A DNA stretch of 39,140 bases, taken from Actinomyces polynesiensis (lineage in GTDB: Bacteria; Actinomycetota; Actinomycetes; Actinomycetales; Actinomycetaceae). Below are positions 16,783-25,147 of this stretch, one piece after another; within the stretch, counting starts at the first letter, position 1; each line of letters starts with the position of its first letter. The stretch is from NCBI RefSeq assembly GCF_000820725.1, contig NZ_CCXH01000091.1:1-39140 (forward strand), read 5' to 3'. Below the pieces are notes generated by a model that saw nothing but the letters and a program-made list of their open reading frames with translations, had not been told where the DNA came from and searched no databases. The translations under genes were made by a program, and so were the position numbers.

Positions 16783-17328
16783 ATGACGAACACGAACGCA
16801 CCCAAGGTGGCATTCCTGCTCAAGCGGGGCGTCGAGCAGCCCGAGCTCACCGAACCCTGGAAGGCGGTCGAGGAGGCCGGCGCCCACCCGGTCCTCGTCT
16901 CCGAGGAGCCGGGCACCATCACCGCGCTCATCCACGACTGGGACCGTGGTGACGACTTCGACGTCGACGTCACCCTGGACGAGGCCGACCCCGGCGACTA
17001 CACCGCCCTCGTCCTGCCGGGCGGCACCCTCAACTCCGACAAGATCCGCACCAACCCGCAGGCCATCGCCTTCGTCAAGGCGTTCTTCGACGCCGACAAG
17101 CCGGTGGCCTCCATCTGCCACGGACCGTGGATCCTCATCGAGGCCGGGGTCGTGCCGGGACGACGGATGACGTCGACCTCCCGCATCGCCACCGACCTGA
17201 GGAACGCCGGAGCGGAGTGGGTCGACGAGGAGGTCGTCGTGGACGGCAACCTCATCACCAGTCGCAGCCCGCGTGACCTGCCGGCCTTCGACGCCGCCCT
17301 CGTGGGGGCACTGCGGGCCGTGGACTGA
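16783..17328 (+). CDS. DJ-1/PfpI-family protein (type 1 glutamine amidotransferase-like)
   Basis: A 181-residue member of the DJ-1/PfpI superfamily, close to the general stress protein 18 (YfkM/PfpI) group. The nucleophile elbow is SICHGPW with Cys112 and His113, and Glu18 near the N-terminus (RGVEQPEL) is the partner acid of this family. VLPGG lies at about 77-81, and TSTSRIATDLRNAGAEW and LITSRSPRDLPAF are typical of the PfpI subgroup. GAGGAGG precedes the ATG. Members have been described as deglycases, peptidases or chaperone-like stress proteins; which applies is unknown. Confidence 0.9.
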   Translation: MTNTNAPKVAFLLKRGVEQPELTEPWKAVEEAGAHPVLVSEEPGTITALIHDWDRGDDFDVDVTLDEADPGDYTALVLPGGTLNSDKIRTNPQAIAFVKAFFDADKPVASICHGPWILIEAGVVPGRRMTSTSRIATDLRNAGAEWVDEEVVVDGNLITSRSPRDLPAFDAALVGALRAVD

Positions 17329-17406
17329 GCGGACCCGTCCGGGGTGGCCGTGCCCTCCGCCCGTCGGGATGCCACCATGGTGGTGCACGACCCCGGAGGA
17401 GGACCC

Positions 17407-18332
17407 ATGGACCCCGCCCTGCTGCACCCCCAGCTGCGCAGACGCCTCACACTCGCGCCCGCGCTGGACGTCACCAATCCCCTGCTCCGGTGGGCCGGGT
17501 ACCACCTGGCCCGCTTCCTTCCCCCCGCGCCGCATGCCGCGCGGCATGCGGCGCGGGCAGATCAGGGTGGGGGAGCACGCCGTCGTGCGGGTGTTCACCC
17601 CTCGCGGGAGGGGGCAACGGGGGCGCCCTGCTGTGGATCCACGGCGGGGGGCTGGTGGTGGGGGCCGCCGTGCAGGACGACGCGCGCTGCATCGCGGTGG
17701 CCGAGGCGCTGGACATCGTCGTGGCCTCCGTGGACTACCGCCTCGACCCGCAGGACCCCTACCCGGCGGCCATCGACGACTGCCACACCGCGTGGGGGTG
17801 GCTCGTGCACCGCGCGGCGCAGCGTGGCATCGACACCGCTCGGCTGGCGATCGGCGGGCAGAGCGCGGGGGGCGGGCTCAGCGCCGCCCTCGTCCAGAGG
17901 GTCCACGACGAGGGCGGACCCCAACCCACCGCCCAGTGGCTCTTCTGCCCGATGCTCGACGACCGCACCGCCGCCGACCACGGGCACGACGCCGTCCACC
18001 ACTTCGTGTGGACCAACGACTCCAACCGGGTGGGGTGGTCGTCCTACCTGGGCCAGCAGCCGGGGGCGGCGACCACACCGCCCTACGCGGTCCCCGCCCG
18101 GCGCACGGACCTGTCCGGTCTGCCCGACGCGTGGATCGGCACGGGGGACATCGAGCTCTTCCGGGACGAGGACCGTGCCTGCGCGGAGGCCCTCACCCGC
18201 GCCGGGGTGGACTGCACCCTCGACGAGGTGGTCGGCGCCCCGCACGCCTTCGAGACCTATGCGCCCCGGGCGCCGGTGACCCGGGGCTACATGCACTGCG
18301 CCACCGAGTGGTTGCGCGCGAGGGTGGGCTGA
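17407..18332 (+). pseudogene. Alpha/beta hydrolase (HSL/Aes type) with two frameshifts
   Basis: A hormone-sensitive-lipase-type esterase in three reading frames. The first part from ATG 17407 (GGAGGAGG upstream) runs MDPALLHPQLRRRLTLAP to ARFLPP. Removing one C from the C6 run at 17521-17526 joins it to RRMPRGMRRGQIRVGEHAVV. Removing one G from the G5 run at 17610-17614 joins that to the main domain. The main domain has oxyanion motif WIHGGG, nucleophile GQSAGGG, the acid in GTGDIELFRDED and the His in GAPHAFE, ending at 18332. The catalytic set is complete, so the lesions are recent or are sequence errors. The first lesion lies at a 34-bp perfect palindrome. Confidence 0.8.
17524..17557. repeat. 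34-bp perfect palindrome in hydrolase gene
   Basis: The sequence is fully self-complementary about the centre 17540/17541, with arms of 17 bases each and no spacer. It consists almost only of G and C around two GCATGC cores. It begins inside the C6 run where the reading frame breaks. Confidence 0.9.
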
Positions 18333-18470
18333 CCCGGGTCCGGGTGGAGGCGGGCCCGGATGGGAGCTGCCTCGGGCGGGGCCGGGCTCGGGCGGGGACG
18401 AACTCGGATGGGGCCGGACCCGGCGGACGCGGTCCGACCGCTCCGGCCCGACCGACGGGGCCGGCCTCCC

Positions 18471-19469
18471 TCAGGACGGGTCGCGCCGCGCGTCCGCCCG
18501 TGACTTGAGGAGTGACGCCACCACGGTCACCACCAGCGATCCGGCGATCACGGCCATGGACAACGGGATCCCGATGTCGGGCACCGCCTCGATCCCCTGC
18601 CCGCCGTTGATGAAGGGCAGCGTGTTCTCGTGCAGGGCGTGGAACACGAGCTTGACGCCGATGAAGCCGAGGATGACGGCGAGGCCGTAGTGGAGGTACA
18701 CGAGCTTCTCCAGCAGGCCGTCGATGAGGAAGTAGAGCTGGCGCAGCCCGAGCAGGGCGAAGGCGTTGCACGCGAAGACCAGGAACGGCTCCCGGGTGAG
18801 ACCGAAGATCGCGGGGATCGAGTCGAAGGCGAACATCAGGTCGGCGGATCCAAGCGCGAAGACGACGAGGACGAGCGGGGTGACCGAGGTCCGCCCCGCG
18901 TGACGCACGAAGAAGCGGTCACCCACGTAGCCGTCCGTCACGGGCAGGATCCGGCGCATGATCCGCACGAAGCGGTTCTCCCGGTACTCAGGCTCCTCCT
19001 CCACCTCCCCCTGGACGCCCTCCCTCGCCTGCGAGAAGGCGGTCCACAGGAGCCACGCGCCGAAGATGAGGAACACCCAGGTGAAGCGCTCGACGAGGGC
19101 GGCGCCGATGAGGATGAAGATGAGGCGCAAGACGAGGGCGATGATGATCCCGGAGGCCAGTGCCTTCTGCTGGAGGAGCGGTGGGACGCGGAACGAACCG
19201 ATGATGATGACGAAGACGAAGAGGTTGTCCAGGGACAGGGACCACTCGGTCATCCAGCCGGCGTAGTACTGGATGGCGTACGTGCCCCCGTAGACCGCCC
19301 AGATGACGAGCCCGAAGAGCAGGGCGAGCACGATGTACCCGAGGGTCCACCACGCCGCCTCCTTCATGGTCGGGACGTGCGCCTTGCGGACGTGCCCGAA
19401 GATGTCGACGGCGATCAGGGCCAGGACGACGACCGCGAGGCCGACCCAGCCCAGTACGTGAACTCCCAT
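18471..19469 (-). CDS. TerC/Alx-family membrane protein (probable metal exporter)
   Basis: A 332-residue TerC-family integral membrane protein. It shows the family motifs SLSLDNLFVFVII, GSADLMFAFDSIPAIFG and FALLGLRQLYFLIDG, with acidic residues inside helices that are thought to bind metal. Alx and related proteins export manganese; others act in tellurite resistance or load exported metalloenzymes. ATG 19469 is chosen because GAGGAG precedes it and the protein then begins at the first helix; the frame is open further upstream with non-family sequence. CACGATAGGT near 19670 on the minus strand could be part of a promoter. No yybP-ykoY riboswitch pattern was found upstream. The convergent gap 18333-18470 holds only G-rich imperfect repeats. 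Confidence 0.9.
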   Translation of the reverse strand: MGVHVLGWVGLAVVVLALIAVDIFGHVRKAHVPTMKEAAWWTLGYIVLALLFGLVIWAVYGGTYAIQYYAGWMTEWSLSLDNLFVFVIIIGSFRVPPLLQQKALASGIIIALVLRLIFILIGAALVERFTWVFLIFGAWLLWTAFSQAREGVQGEVEEEPEYRENRFVRIMRRILPVTDGYVGDRFFVRHAGRTSVTPLVLVVFALGSADLMFAFDSIPAIFGLTREPFLVFACNAFALLGLRQLYFLIDGLLEKLVYLHYGLAVILGFIGVKLVFHALHENTLPFINGGQGIEAVPDIGIPLSMAVIAGSLVVTVVASLLKSRADARRDPS

Positions 19470-19733
19470 TCGGCTCTCCTCAGCCTCGGCACCCGGCATG
19501 CCCTGCGCGTGCGTGGCGATCCTCGACCACCGGGCCACCCCCGGTCCTGCGGGTGCCCGCCGGGGACGCCCCATGGCATGGTTCCACGCGCACCCGCGAT
19601 TCCCGAATCGGTCTCCCGGATCATGGGACCGCACCGGCTTCCCGACGGGCACCCCGTGTGCGACCTATCGTGGAGGCGACGTCCGGGCAAGTCCCGCGCA
19701 GGGCAGCGTGGGCACCGCGTCGAGGAGTGACTG

Positions 19734-20672
19734 ATGGGCATCCGTGAGGTCCCGTTCCCTTCCCACAACGGCCGCGACGAGATCCAGGCGTGGGTCTACG
19801 AGCCGGTGCGCCCTCCCCGGGCGGTCGTCCAGGTCGTCCACGGCCTGGGTGAGCACTCGAGGCGCTACCTCCACATGATCTCGACACTGCTGGACGCCGG
19901 TTTCGTGGTGGCCGCCGACGACCACGCCGGCCACGGCCGGACCGCCATGGTTTCGGGGGAGTGGGGGGACACGGGCGAGGACGGGGCGGTGACGGTCGTC
20001 GAGGACGAGGCCTCGCTCCACGACAGGGTCCGTGAACTCCACCCCGACCTGCCCTACTTCCTCTTCGGGCACTCCTGGGGGTCGATGATCGGGCGGGGAT
20101 ACGCCTCCGACCACGGTGACGACCTGGCAGGGGTGGCACTGTGCGGGGTGGCCGCACAGATCCACGGCATCGACGCAGTGGTGGACCGGGCGGGCCTGGC
20201 CGCGCGCATCGCGGCAGGAGAGGGGACACAACGTGACGACGGCTACGTCGACCAGATGTTCGACGGGTTCGTGTCGCGCTACACCCACGTCAACGGCCCC
20301 ACGGACTGGATCGCGGTGGATCCCGACGTCGTGCGGGACCACGCCAGCGATCCCTTCAACAACTTCACGGCCCCCATGACCCTGCGCTTCGTCCAGGACT
20401 TCATCGACCTCTACGACCGGGTCAACTCCCCGGGGTGGTACCCCCAGGTGCGCCCCGACCTTCCGGTCCTCCTGCTCAGTGGCGACATGGACCCGGTCGC
20501 GAACTACGGCGAGGGCACCTACCACGTCTCCAACCAACTGCAGCTCAGTGGGCACCACGACGTGCGCACCCGGGTGTGGTCGGGCTACCGCCACGAGATC
20601 CACAACGACCCCGCGACCCGCGCCCTCGTGGAGACGGAGATCGTCGAGTTCGTCGAGGAGCACCTGGGCTGA
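19734..20672 (+). CDS. Alpha/beta hydrolase, monoacylglycerol lipase-like
   Basis: A 312-residue serine hydrolase of the Hydrolase_4 / monoacylglycerol lipase group. The N-terminal QVVHGLGEHSRRY is the HG oxyanion motif of that group. The nucleophile is Ser114 in FGHSWGSM, the acid Asp253 in SGDMDPVANYGEG and the base His287 in GYRHEIHND. There is a cap region between about 150 and 240 and no signal peptide, so it is cytoplasmic. GAGGAG lies before the ATG. It is divergent from the TerC gene and followed by a cutC remnant. The likely substrates are monoacylglycerols or lysophospholipids. Confidence 0.9.
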   Translation: MGIREVPFPSHNGRDEIQAWVYEPVRPPRAVVQVVHGLGEHSRRYLHMISTLLDAGFVVAADDHAGHGRTAMVSGEWGDTGEDGAVTVVEDEASLHDRVRELHPDLPYFLFGHSWGSMIGRGYASDHGDDLAGVALCGVAAQIHGIDAVVDRAGLAARIAAGEGTQRDDGYVDQMFDGFVSRYTHVNGPTDWIAVDPDVVRDHASDPFNNFTAPMTLRFVQDFIDLYDRVNSPGWYPQVRPDLPVLLLSGDMDPVANYGEGTYHVSNQLQLSGHHDVRTRVWSGYRHEIHNDPATRALVETEIVEFVEEHLG

Positions 20673-20706
20673 GGATGCGGCGCACCGACCACCCGCGGTG
20701 GGCACC

Positions 20707-20985
20707 ATGACGACGGTGGAGATCTGCGTCGAGGACGCCGCGGGGATGCGGGCCGCGTCCCAGCAGGGCGCTGACAGGATCGAGGTCGGGTTCGTCATCG
20801 GCGCCCTGCGGGAGGACCACCGCGTGGACGAGTCCGCGCTCGCCCGACTGGCGGAGGCAGCGGGGCCTGCCCGTGTGACGTTCCACCGGGCCTTCGACCT
20901 CGTTCCCGACCGGCGCGCGGCACTGGAGATCCTCATCGGCCACGGGGTCGGGCGGGTCCTCACCACGGGCGGTGCCGCCACGAGG
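20707..20985 (+). pseudogene. cutC: cutC remnant (internal deletion, no C-terminus)
   Basis: The frame begins with a good CutC N-terminus (VEICVEDAAGMRAASQQGAD, then RIE) but jumps straight to VGFVIGALREDHRVDESALA, which aligns with the middle of CutC. About 58 residues (the loop with the PVH and RPRGGDF segments) are missing in frame. It continues through VTFHRAFD and RVLTTGG, where homology stops; about 110 residues of the normal C-terminus are absent. The frame stays open into the antiporter gene but the following residues are out-of-frame antiporter sequence. CutC is a TIM-barrel protein once linked to copper homeostasis. With half of the barrel gone this cannot fold normally. Confidence 0.8.
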
Positions 20986-21025
20986 GCGGAGCCCCGCAGC
21001 GCTGCAACGGTGGGACAATCACCGC

Positions 21026-22612
21026 GTGCACACCCTGGTCCTCATCGTCGTCCTCGCCCTCGTCTCCGCCGCCGTCGTGGGCATCGGCGACCGGACCCGC
21101 CTGCCCTGGCCCGCCCTCATGGTCGTCGTCGGCGCACTGGTCGCCCTGGTCCCCGGTCTCTCCGTGGACATCGACCCGGAGCTGATCCTGCCGGTGTTCC
21201 TGCCGCCCCTGCTCTACTCCGCAGCGCAACGCACCTCCTGGCAGGTCATGCGTCGCAGGTGGAAGTCCCTGGTCTGGCTGGCGGTCGGCTTGGTGGTCGT
21301 CACGGTGGCTGCGGCGAGCGCCACGGCACTCGCGATCATCCCCGGCATCACGGTCGCGGCAGCCATCGCCCTGAGGGCCATGGTCGCCCCGCCCGACCCC
21401 GTGGCCGTGGAGTCCGTGGCAGGTTCCGTGCCCATCCCGAGACGGGTGCTCATGACCCTGCAGTCCGAGGGACTGTTCAATGACGCCGCTTCCCTCGTCG
21501 TGTTCCAGCTCGCGCTCTCCGCGGCCCTGGCCGGGGACCGACCGGACCTGGGCGCCATGGCGACCGGCTTCCTGATCGGGGCCGTCATCGCGGTGGCGGT
21601 GGGGTGGGTCTGCGCATGGCTGGTCCGCCGAGGCACCGACCTCATCGACTCCCCGATGGCGCGGTCCTCCGCGATCCTCGCACTGCCCTTCCTGGCCTAC
21701 CTCGTCGCCGAACACCTCGGGGCCTCCGGCGTCATCGCCGTGGTGGTGGCGGGCCTCCAGATGCGCTCCTCGGAGGACCCCGCCCGCTCGGGTGACCGCC
21801 TGACCCAGGACGCCCTGTGGGGAGTGCTGGAGACGTGCATCACCGGTGTCGCCTTCGGTCTCATCGGGCTGGAGATCCGCCAGATCGCCCTCGACGTCGG
21901 TCCGGCCATCGGCCGGCTGTTCCTGGACGGCCTCGTGATCGCCCTCGTCCTCGTGGTGGTGCGGGCGGGGTGGTTCCTGCTCATGTGGGCTGCGGTGCAC
22001 CGCGGCGGGGTGGCGGACGACGCGCCGAGGTCCGGGCGTGACGTCGTGGTGATGACGTGGGGTGGAATGCGGGGTCTGGCCACCCTGGCACTCGCACTGT
22101 CGCTGCCCGCAACGCTCAGCGACGGCACCGCTTTCCCCGCCCGCGACGCGATCCTCGTGGTGGCCATCGCAGTCCTCTTCGTGACGCTGCTGGTCGCCGG
22201 GCTCACGCTGCCCGCCCTCGTGCACGCCCTGCACATCGACTCCGAGGCCGAGTCCGAGGCGGCCGCAGAGCAGGCCCTGCGGACCCGCATGATGACGGCC
22301 GCCACTGCAGCGGTCGTCCAGCGCCGGGACATCCCCCCAGCACTGGTGGAACGCATGACGCAGTGGGCACGCCACGTCGCTGAGTCCACCTTCGATGAGG
22401 CCGAGGGCGGCACCCCGAAGTCCCCGCGCATGCAGAAGTTCATCCAGGGGCGCGAGGCCATGGAATCTGCTCGACGTGCCTCACTGGAGGCCTGCCGCGC
22501 GGAGGTTGTCCAGGCGCGCCGCGAACCGGGCACCGACCCTGAGGTGGCCGACCGGATGCTGCGCAGCCTCGACAGGCGCATGGTCGCCCTCGACGCGGCG
22601 GCGGAGGACTGA
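21026..22612 (+). CDS. Na+/H+ antiporter, CPA1 (NhaP/NHE-like)
   Basis: A 528-residue monovalent cation/proton antiporter. About 12 hydrophobic helices fill the first 400 residues. VFLPPLLYSAA, MVAPPDPVAVESVAG and LQSEGLFNDAASLVVF are hallmarks, the last with the transport Asp in the ND pair. The cytoplasmic tail (about 410-528) is helical and charged. GTG 21026 is chosen since GACAAT ends six bases before it and the protein then starts at the first helix; no ribosome site is seen, so the message may be leaderless. The start lies immediately after the truncated cutC, suggesting that the deletion fused this promoter region to the remnant. An 8+1+8 palindrome (GGAGGACA-C-TGTCCTCC, 22650-22666) lies 37 bases after the stop. 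Confidence 0.92.
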   Translation: MHTLVLIVVLALVSAAVVGIGDRTRLPWPALMVVVGALVALVPGLSVDIDPELILPVFLPPLLYSAAQRTSWQVMRRRWKSLVWLAVGLVVVTVAAASATALAIIPGITVAAAIALRAMVAPPDPVAVESVAGSVPIPRRVLMTLQSEGLFNDAASLVVFQLALSAALAGDRPDLGAMATGFLIGAVIAVAVGWVCAWLVRRGTDLIDSPMARSSAILALPFLAYLVAEHLGASGVIAVVVAGLQMRSSEDPARSGDRLTQDALWGVLETCITGVAFGLIGLEIRQIALDVGPAIGRLFLDGLVIALVLVVVRAGWFLLMWAAVHRGGVADDAPRSGRDVVVMTWGGMRGLATLALALSLPATLSDGTAFPARDAILVVAIAVLFVTLLVAGLTLPALVHALHIDSEAESEAAAEQALRTRMMTAATAAVVQRRDIPPALVERMTQWARHVAESTFDEAEGGTPKSPRMQKFIQGREAMESARRASLEACRAEVVQARREPGTDPEVADRMLRSLDRRMVALDAAAED

Positions 22613-22761
22613 GACCGGCTCTCCCGGGCTCATCCCACCCGGCGGACGAGGAGGACACTGTCCTCCACCACTGCGTCCCGACCCTCCGGTCCCCGCTCCG
22701 TCGGTGCCCGCGCCCCGTGGCGCGGCCCGTGGAGTCGGGTCGGGCCCGCCCTCGTCGTGGT

Positions 22762-22779
22762 CCTCGGGACGTCCCGAGG
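22762..22779 (-). terminator. 18-bp perfect palindrome next to zinc-ribbon stop
   Basis: CCTCGGGACGTCCCGAGG is self-complementary and directly abuts the stop codon of the minus-strand small gene, so it can form a hairpin at the message end. No U-run follows. Confidence 0.5.
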
Positions 22780-22977
22780 TCACTTCCTGAAGAGTCGCGA
22801 GAAGAGGCCGGTGCCCGCGCCGGTGCTGCGTCCGCCGGGGGTCCCGGTCCCGCTGCCCTCCGGATGACCCTGGCAGCGTTGGTTGCGCGGGACATCGGCC
22901 AGGGCCTCCTCGATGTGCTGCCCGCATCCGGCCCAGGTGGGCTTTCCGCACGTCCTGCACGTGACTCGTCGACACAT
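22780..22977 (-). CDS. Small zinc-ribbon-like protein (65 aa)
   Basis: A short protein starting MCRRVTCRTCGKPTWAGCGQ, followed by a helix and a second Cys in QRCQGHP. The Cys-x2-Cys pairs and later Cys/His residues suggest one structural zinc site. I recall many actinobacteria carrying a conserved family of this shape, usually called hypothetical. The ATG has an excellent AAGGAG site seven bases upstream. The C-terminal half is Gly/Ser/Thr-rich and ends in LFSRLFRK. It lies 64 bases after the CsoR-family gene on the same strand and may belong to that transcript or have its own promoter. Confidence 0.8.
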   Translation of the reverse strand: MCRRVTCRTCGKPTWAGCGQHIEEALADVPRNQRCQGHPEGSGTGTPGGRSTGAGTGLFSRLFRK

Positions 22978-23041
22978 GGTGATCTCCTTCTGCGGTGCGG
23001 AACCCGGGTCCCGCGCCCGCCAGTCGTTCTTCCCTCTCCTG

Positions 23042-23323
23042 TCACGCCAGTGACAGGAAGATCTTCTCCAGCTCGGCGGGGGTGAGCCCGTCCCGCTCGC
23101 GTGCACCCTCGGGGTCATTCGCGCAGGCCTGCATGGCCCCGGCGACCACGACGAAGCCAGCGCGGTTGAGGGCATGGGTCACGGCGGCGAGCTGGGTGAT
23201 GACATCCCGGCAACTCCCCCCCTCCTCGACCTCGCGGATGACGGCATCGAGTTGCCCACGGGCCCGGCGCAGTCTGTTGGCGACGCGTCGGCAGGTCTCG
23301 TCCTGCGATTCGGGCTGCGACAT
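23042..23323 (-). CDS. CsoR-family repressor, CstR-like persulfide sensor
   Basis: A 93-residue all-helical DUF156/CsoR-family repressor (RLRRARGQLDAVIREVEEGG, ALNRAGFVVVAGAM). Copper sensors of this family use Cys-x24-His-x3-Cys. Here Cys38 and Cys67 keep the Cys positions (29 apart), but the His position is Ala63. That is the pattern of CstR, which senses per- and polysulfides through its two cysteines. Its start codon overlaps the stop of the CoA-disulfide reductase-rhodanese gene (TGATG on the minus strand), so both are co-translated. A CsoR/CstR-type palindrome lies upstream of that gene. The family is secure; the sensed signal is inferred from residues and neighbours. Confidence 0.9.
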   Translation of the reverse strand: MSQPESQDETCRRVANRLRRARGQLDAVIREVEEGGSCRDVITQLAAVTHALNRAGFVVVAGAMQACANDPEGARERDGLTPAELEKIFLSLA

Positions 23324-25061
23324 CAGGATCGTCCTCCGACCGGTTCCTCGACCACGAGCACCTCATCGGCCCGGGCTCCCACCACCGTGCGCAATGTGAG
23401 CATGCCCCCCGACAGTGACGCGGAGTCGAATCCCTCCTGGACGAGGACCCTGTGCGCGATCGCCGAGCGCACCCCCGACTGGCACAGGACCCGCACCGGG
23501 CGTCCCGCCGCTGCATCCCGTACCTCGTCAAGCCGTCCACGCAGCTCGGTGTGGGGGATGCGCAGGGACCCCGAGAGTGCACCCGTCGCGGTCTCGGCGC
23601 CACTGCGCACGTCGAGTACCAGGGAGGAAGCCATGACCTCTTCCAGGTCCTGGGCCTCCCAGAGCCTGAGGATGCCGTCCAGGACATTGGACCCCACCAT
23701 CCCGACCAGGTTCACCGCGTCCTTGGCCTGTCCGTAGGGAGGGGAGTAGGCGAGGTCGAGGTCGATGAGGTCCCCGACCTCCATCCGGTTGCGGATGGCC
23801 GTGGCGAGGACGTCGATGCGCTTGTCCGCCCCGTCCACGCCCACCACCTGGGCACCGAGCAGCAGCCCGTCGTCCGCACGGATGTGGACGGCCACCTGGA
23901 GGGGCCTGGCCCCGGGGAAGTACCCCGCGTGCTGGTTGGGGTGCAGGTGCAGGGTGAGGTGGTCGATGCCGGCAGCTTCGAGGGCCGCCCGGTTCGCGCC
24001 GGTCATGGCGGCGGTGAGGCGCCCGACCCGGACGATGGCCGTGCCCAGGGGCTGGGGAATGGGACGGGCCGTGTCCGGGCGCACGATGTCGTCGGCGACC
24101 TGGCGGCCGGCCCTGTTGGCAGGTCCTGCCAGTGCCACCGGGCGCCGCAGACCCGTGACCGGGTCCGTGCTCAGGGTCGCATCCCCCACCGCCCAGATGC
24201 CGGGCGCGGAGGTGCGACCGTGCTCGTCCACCACGATCGCACCACGCTCGCAGGAGATCCCGGCGCGCTCGAAGACCTCGGTGGCGGGGCGCACACCCAC
24301 CGACATGACGATGAGGTCGGCTCGAGGTGGGTCCCGTCGGAGAGCACCACGGTGTCGACCGACTCCGCGTGGAGGATCCCGTCCGCGGACACGCCGGTGC
24401 GCACATCGATGCCGAGGTGACGCAGTTCCTGGGCGACGGGCCATGCCTGCTCCTCGTCCAGGGGTGGCAGGATGTGCGGGGCGAGCTCGACGACAGTGGT
24501 ACTGAGGCCCTGGTGTGCCAGTGCCTCAGCGGCCTCGATGCCGATGAATCCGGCTCCCAGGACGACGGCCCTCGTGAGTCCGGAGCCGACCCCTGCCCGC
24601 AGTGCCCGCGCATCACCGACATCGCGCAGGGTGTGCACCCGCGGGGAGTCGACTCCCGGGATCGGTGGGACGAAGGCCCGCGCCCCAGGGGAGAGCACCA
24701 GGGCGTCGTACCCGAGGTGTTCCTCCCCGGAGGGTGTCCGCACCGTCACCTCGCGCGCCTCGATGTCGAGATCGGTGACCTCGTGGCGCGTGCGCACATC
24801 GAGGGCGAGCGCCTGCCGGAGGCGTTCGGGGGTCTGTACGAGGAGACTGCTCTCCTCCGCGATCTCCCCGCCGACGAAGTAGGGCAGGCCACAGTTGGCG
24901 AAGGAGACGTGCTCCCCACGTTCAAGGACGATGATCTCGGCCGACTCGTCCAGGCGTCGCGCACGTGCCGCGCAACTCATGCCCCCCGCAACACCGCCGA
25001 CGAGGACGATGCGCCTGCGTCGGGCCTGTTCTTCCCTGACCGCCCCTGTGCTCGTGTTCAT
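23323..25061 (-). pseudogene. CoA-disulfide reductase/NADH oxidase with C-terminal rhodanese, one frameshift
   Basis: A flavoprotein disulfide reductase fused to a rhodanese domain (CoADR-Rhd), a family that reduces CoA persulfides and polysulfides. The N-terminus has IVLVGGVAGGMSCAARARR for FAD and the redox Cys57 in SFANCGLPY; the second dinucleotide site is VVLGAGFIGIEAAEAL. The frame breaks near 24320: the 5' part reads SDGTHLEPTS, the 3' part ADLIVMSVGVRP, and adding one G (GAGCC to GAGGCC) restores THLEADLIV. The remainder has the C-terminal FAD contact WAVGDA, dimer domain SPPYGQAKDAVNLVG and a rhodanese domain with the active Cys in LCQSGVRS. All catalytic residues are intact, so this may be a sequence error in a live gene. 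ATG 25061 has AGGGGG upstream. Confidence 0.85.
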
Positions 25062-25096
25062 TGCGCCCCCTGAGCTCTGGTCCAGATCCAGGAGTC

Positions 25097-25115
25097 ACCA
25101 TACCCCATGGGGTAT
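25097..25115 (-). promoter_or_regulatory. CsoR/CstR-type operator over the -10 of the CoADR operon
   Basis: ATACCCCATGGGGTAT (25100-25115) is a perfect 16-base palindrome of the TACCCC-N-GGGGTA class used by CsoR and CstR repressors. On the minus strand TATGGT (25102 to 25097) overlaps its end and could be the -10, about 35 bases before the CoADR start. Binding of the CstR-like protein would shut the operon. Confidence 0.75.
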
Positions 25116-25147
25116 TTTTCGCCGCATGTCGAGATGCGTCCCCCACC

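Noticed and set aside
18333-18470. G-rich direct repeats between the hydrolase and the TerC gene
   Set aside because: TCGGGCGGGG occurs twice, but the rest is irregular and compatible with simple high-GC composition.
19470-19733. yybP-ykoY manganese riboswitch before the TerC-family gene
   Set aside because: The conserved core could not be found on the minus strand in this stretch.
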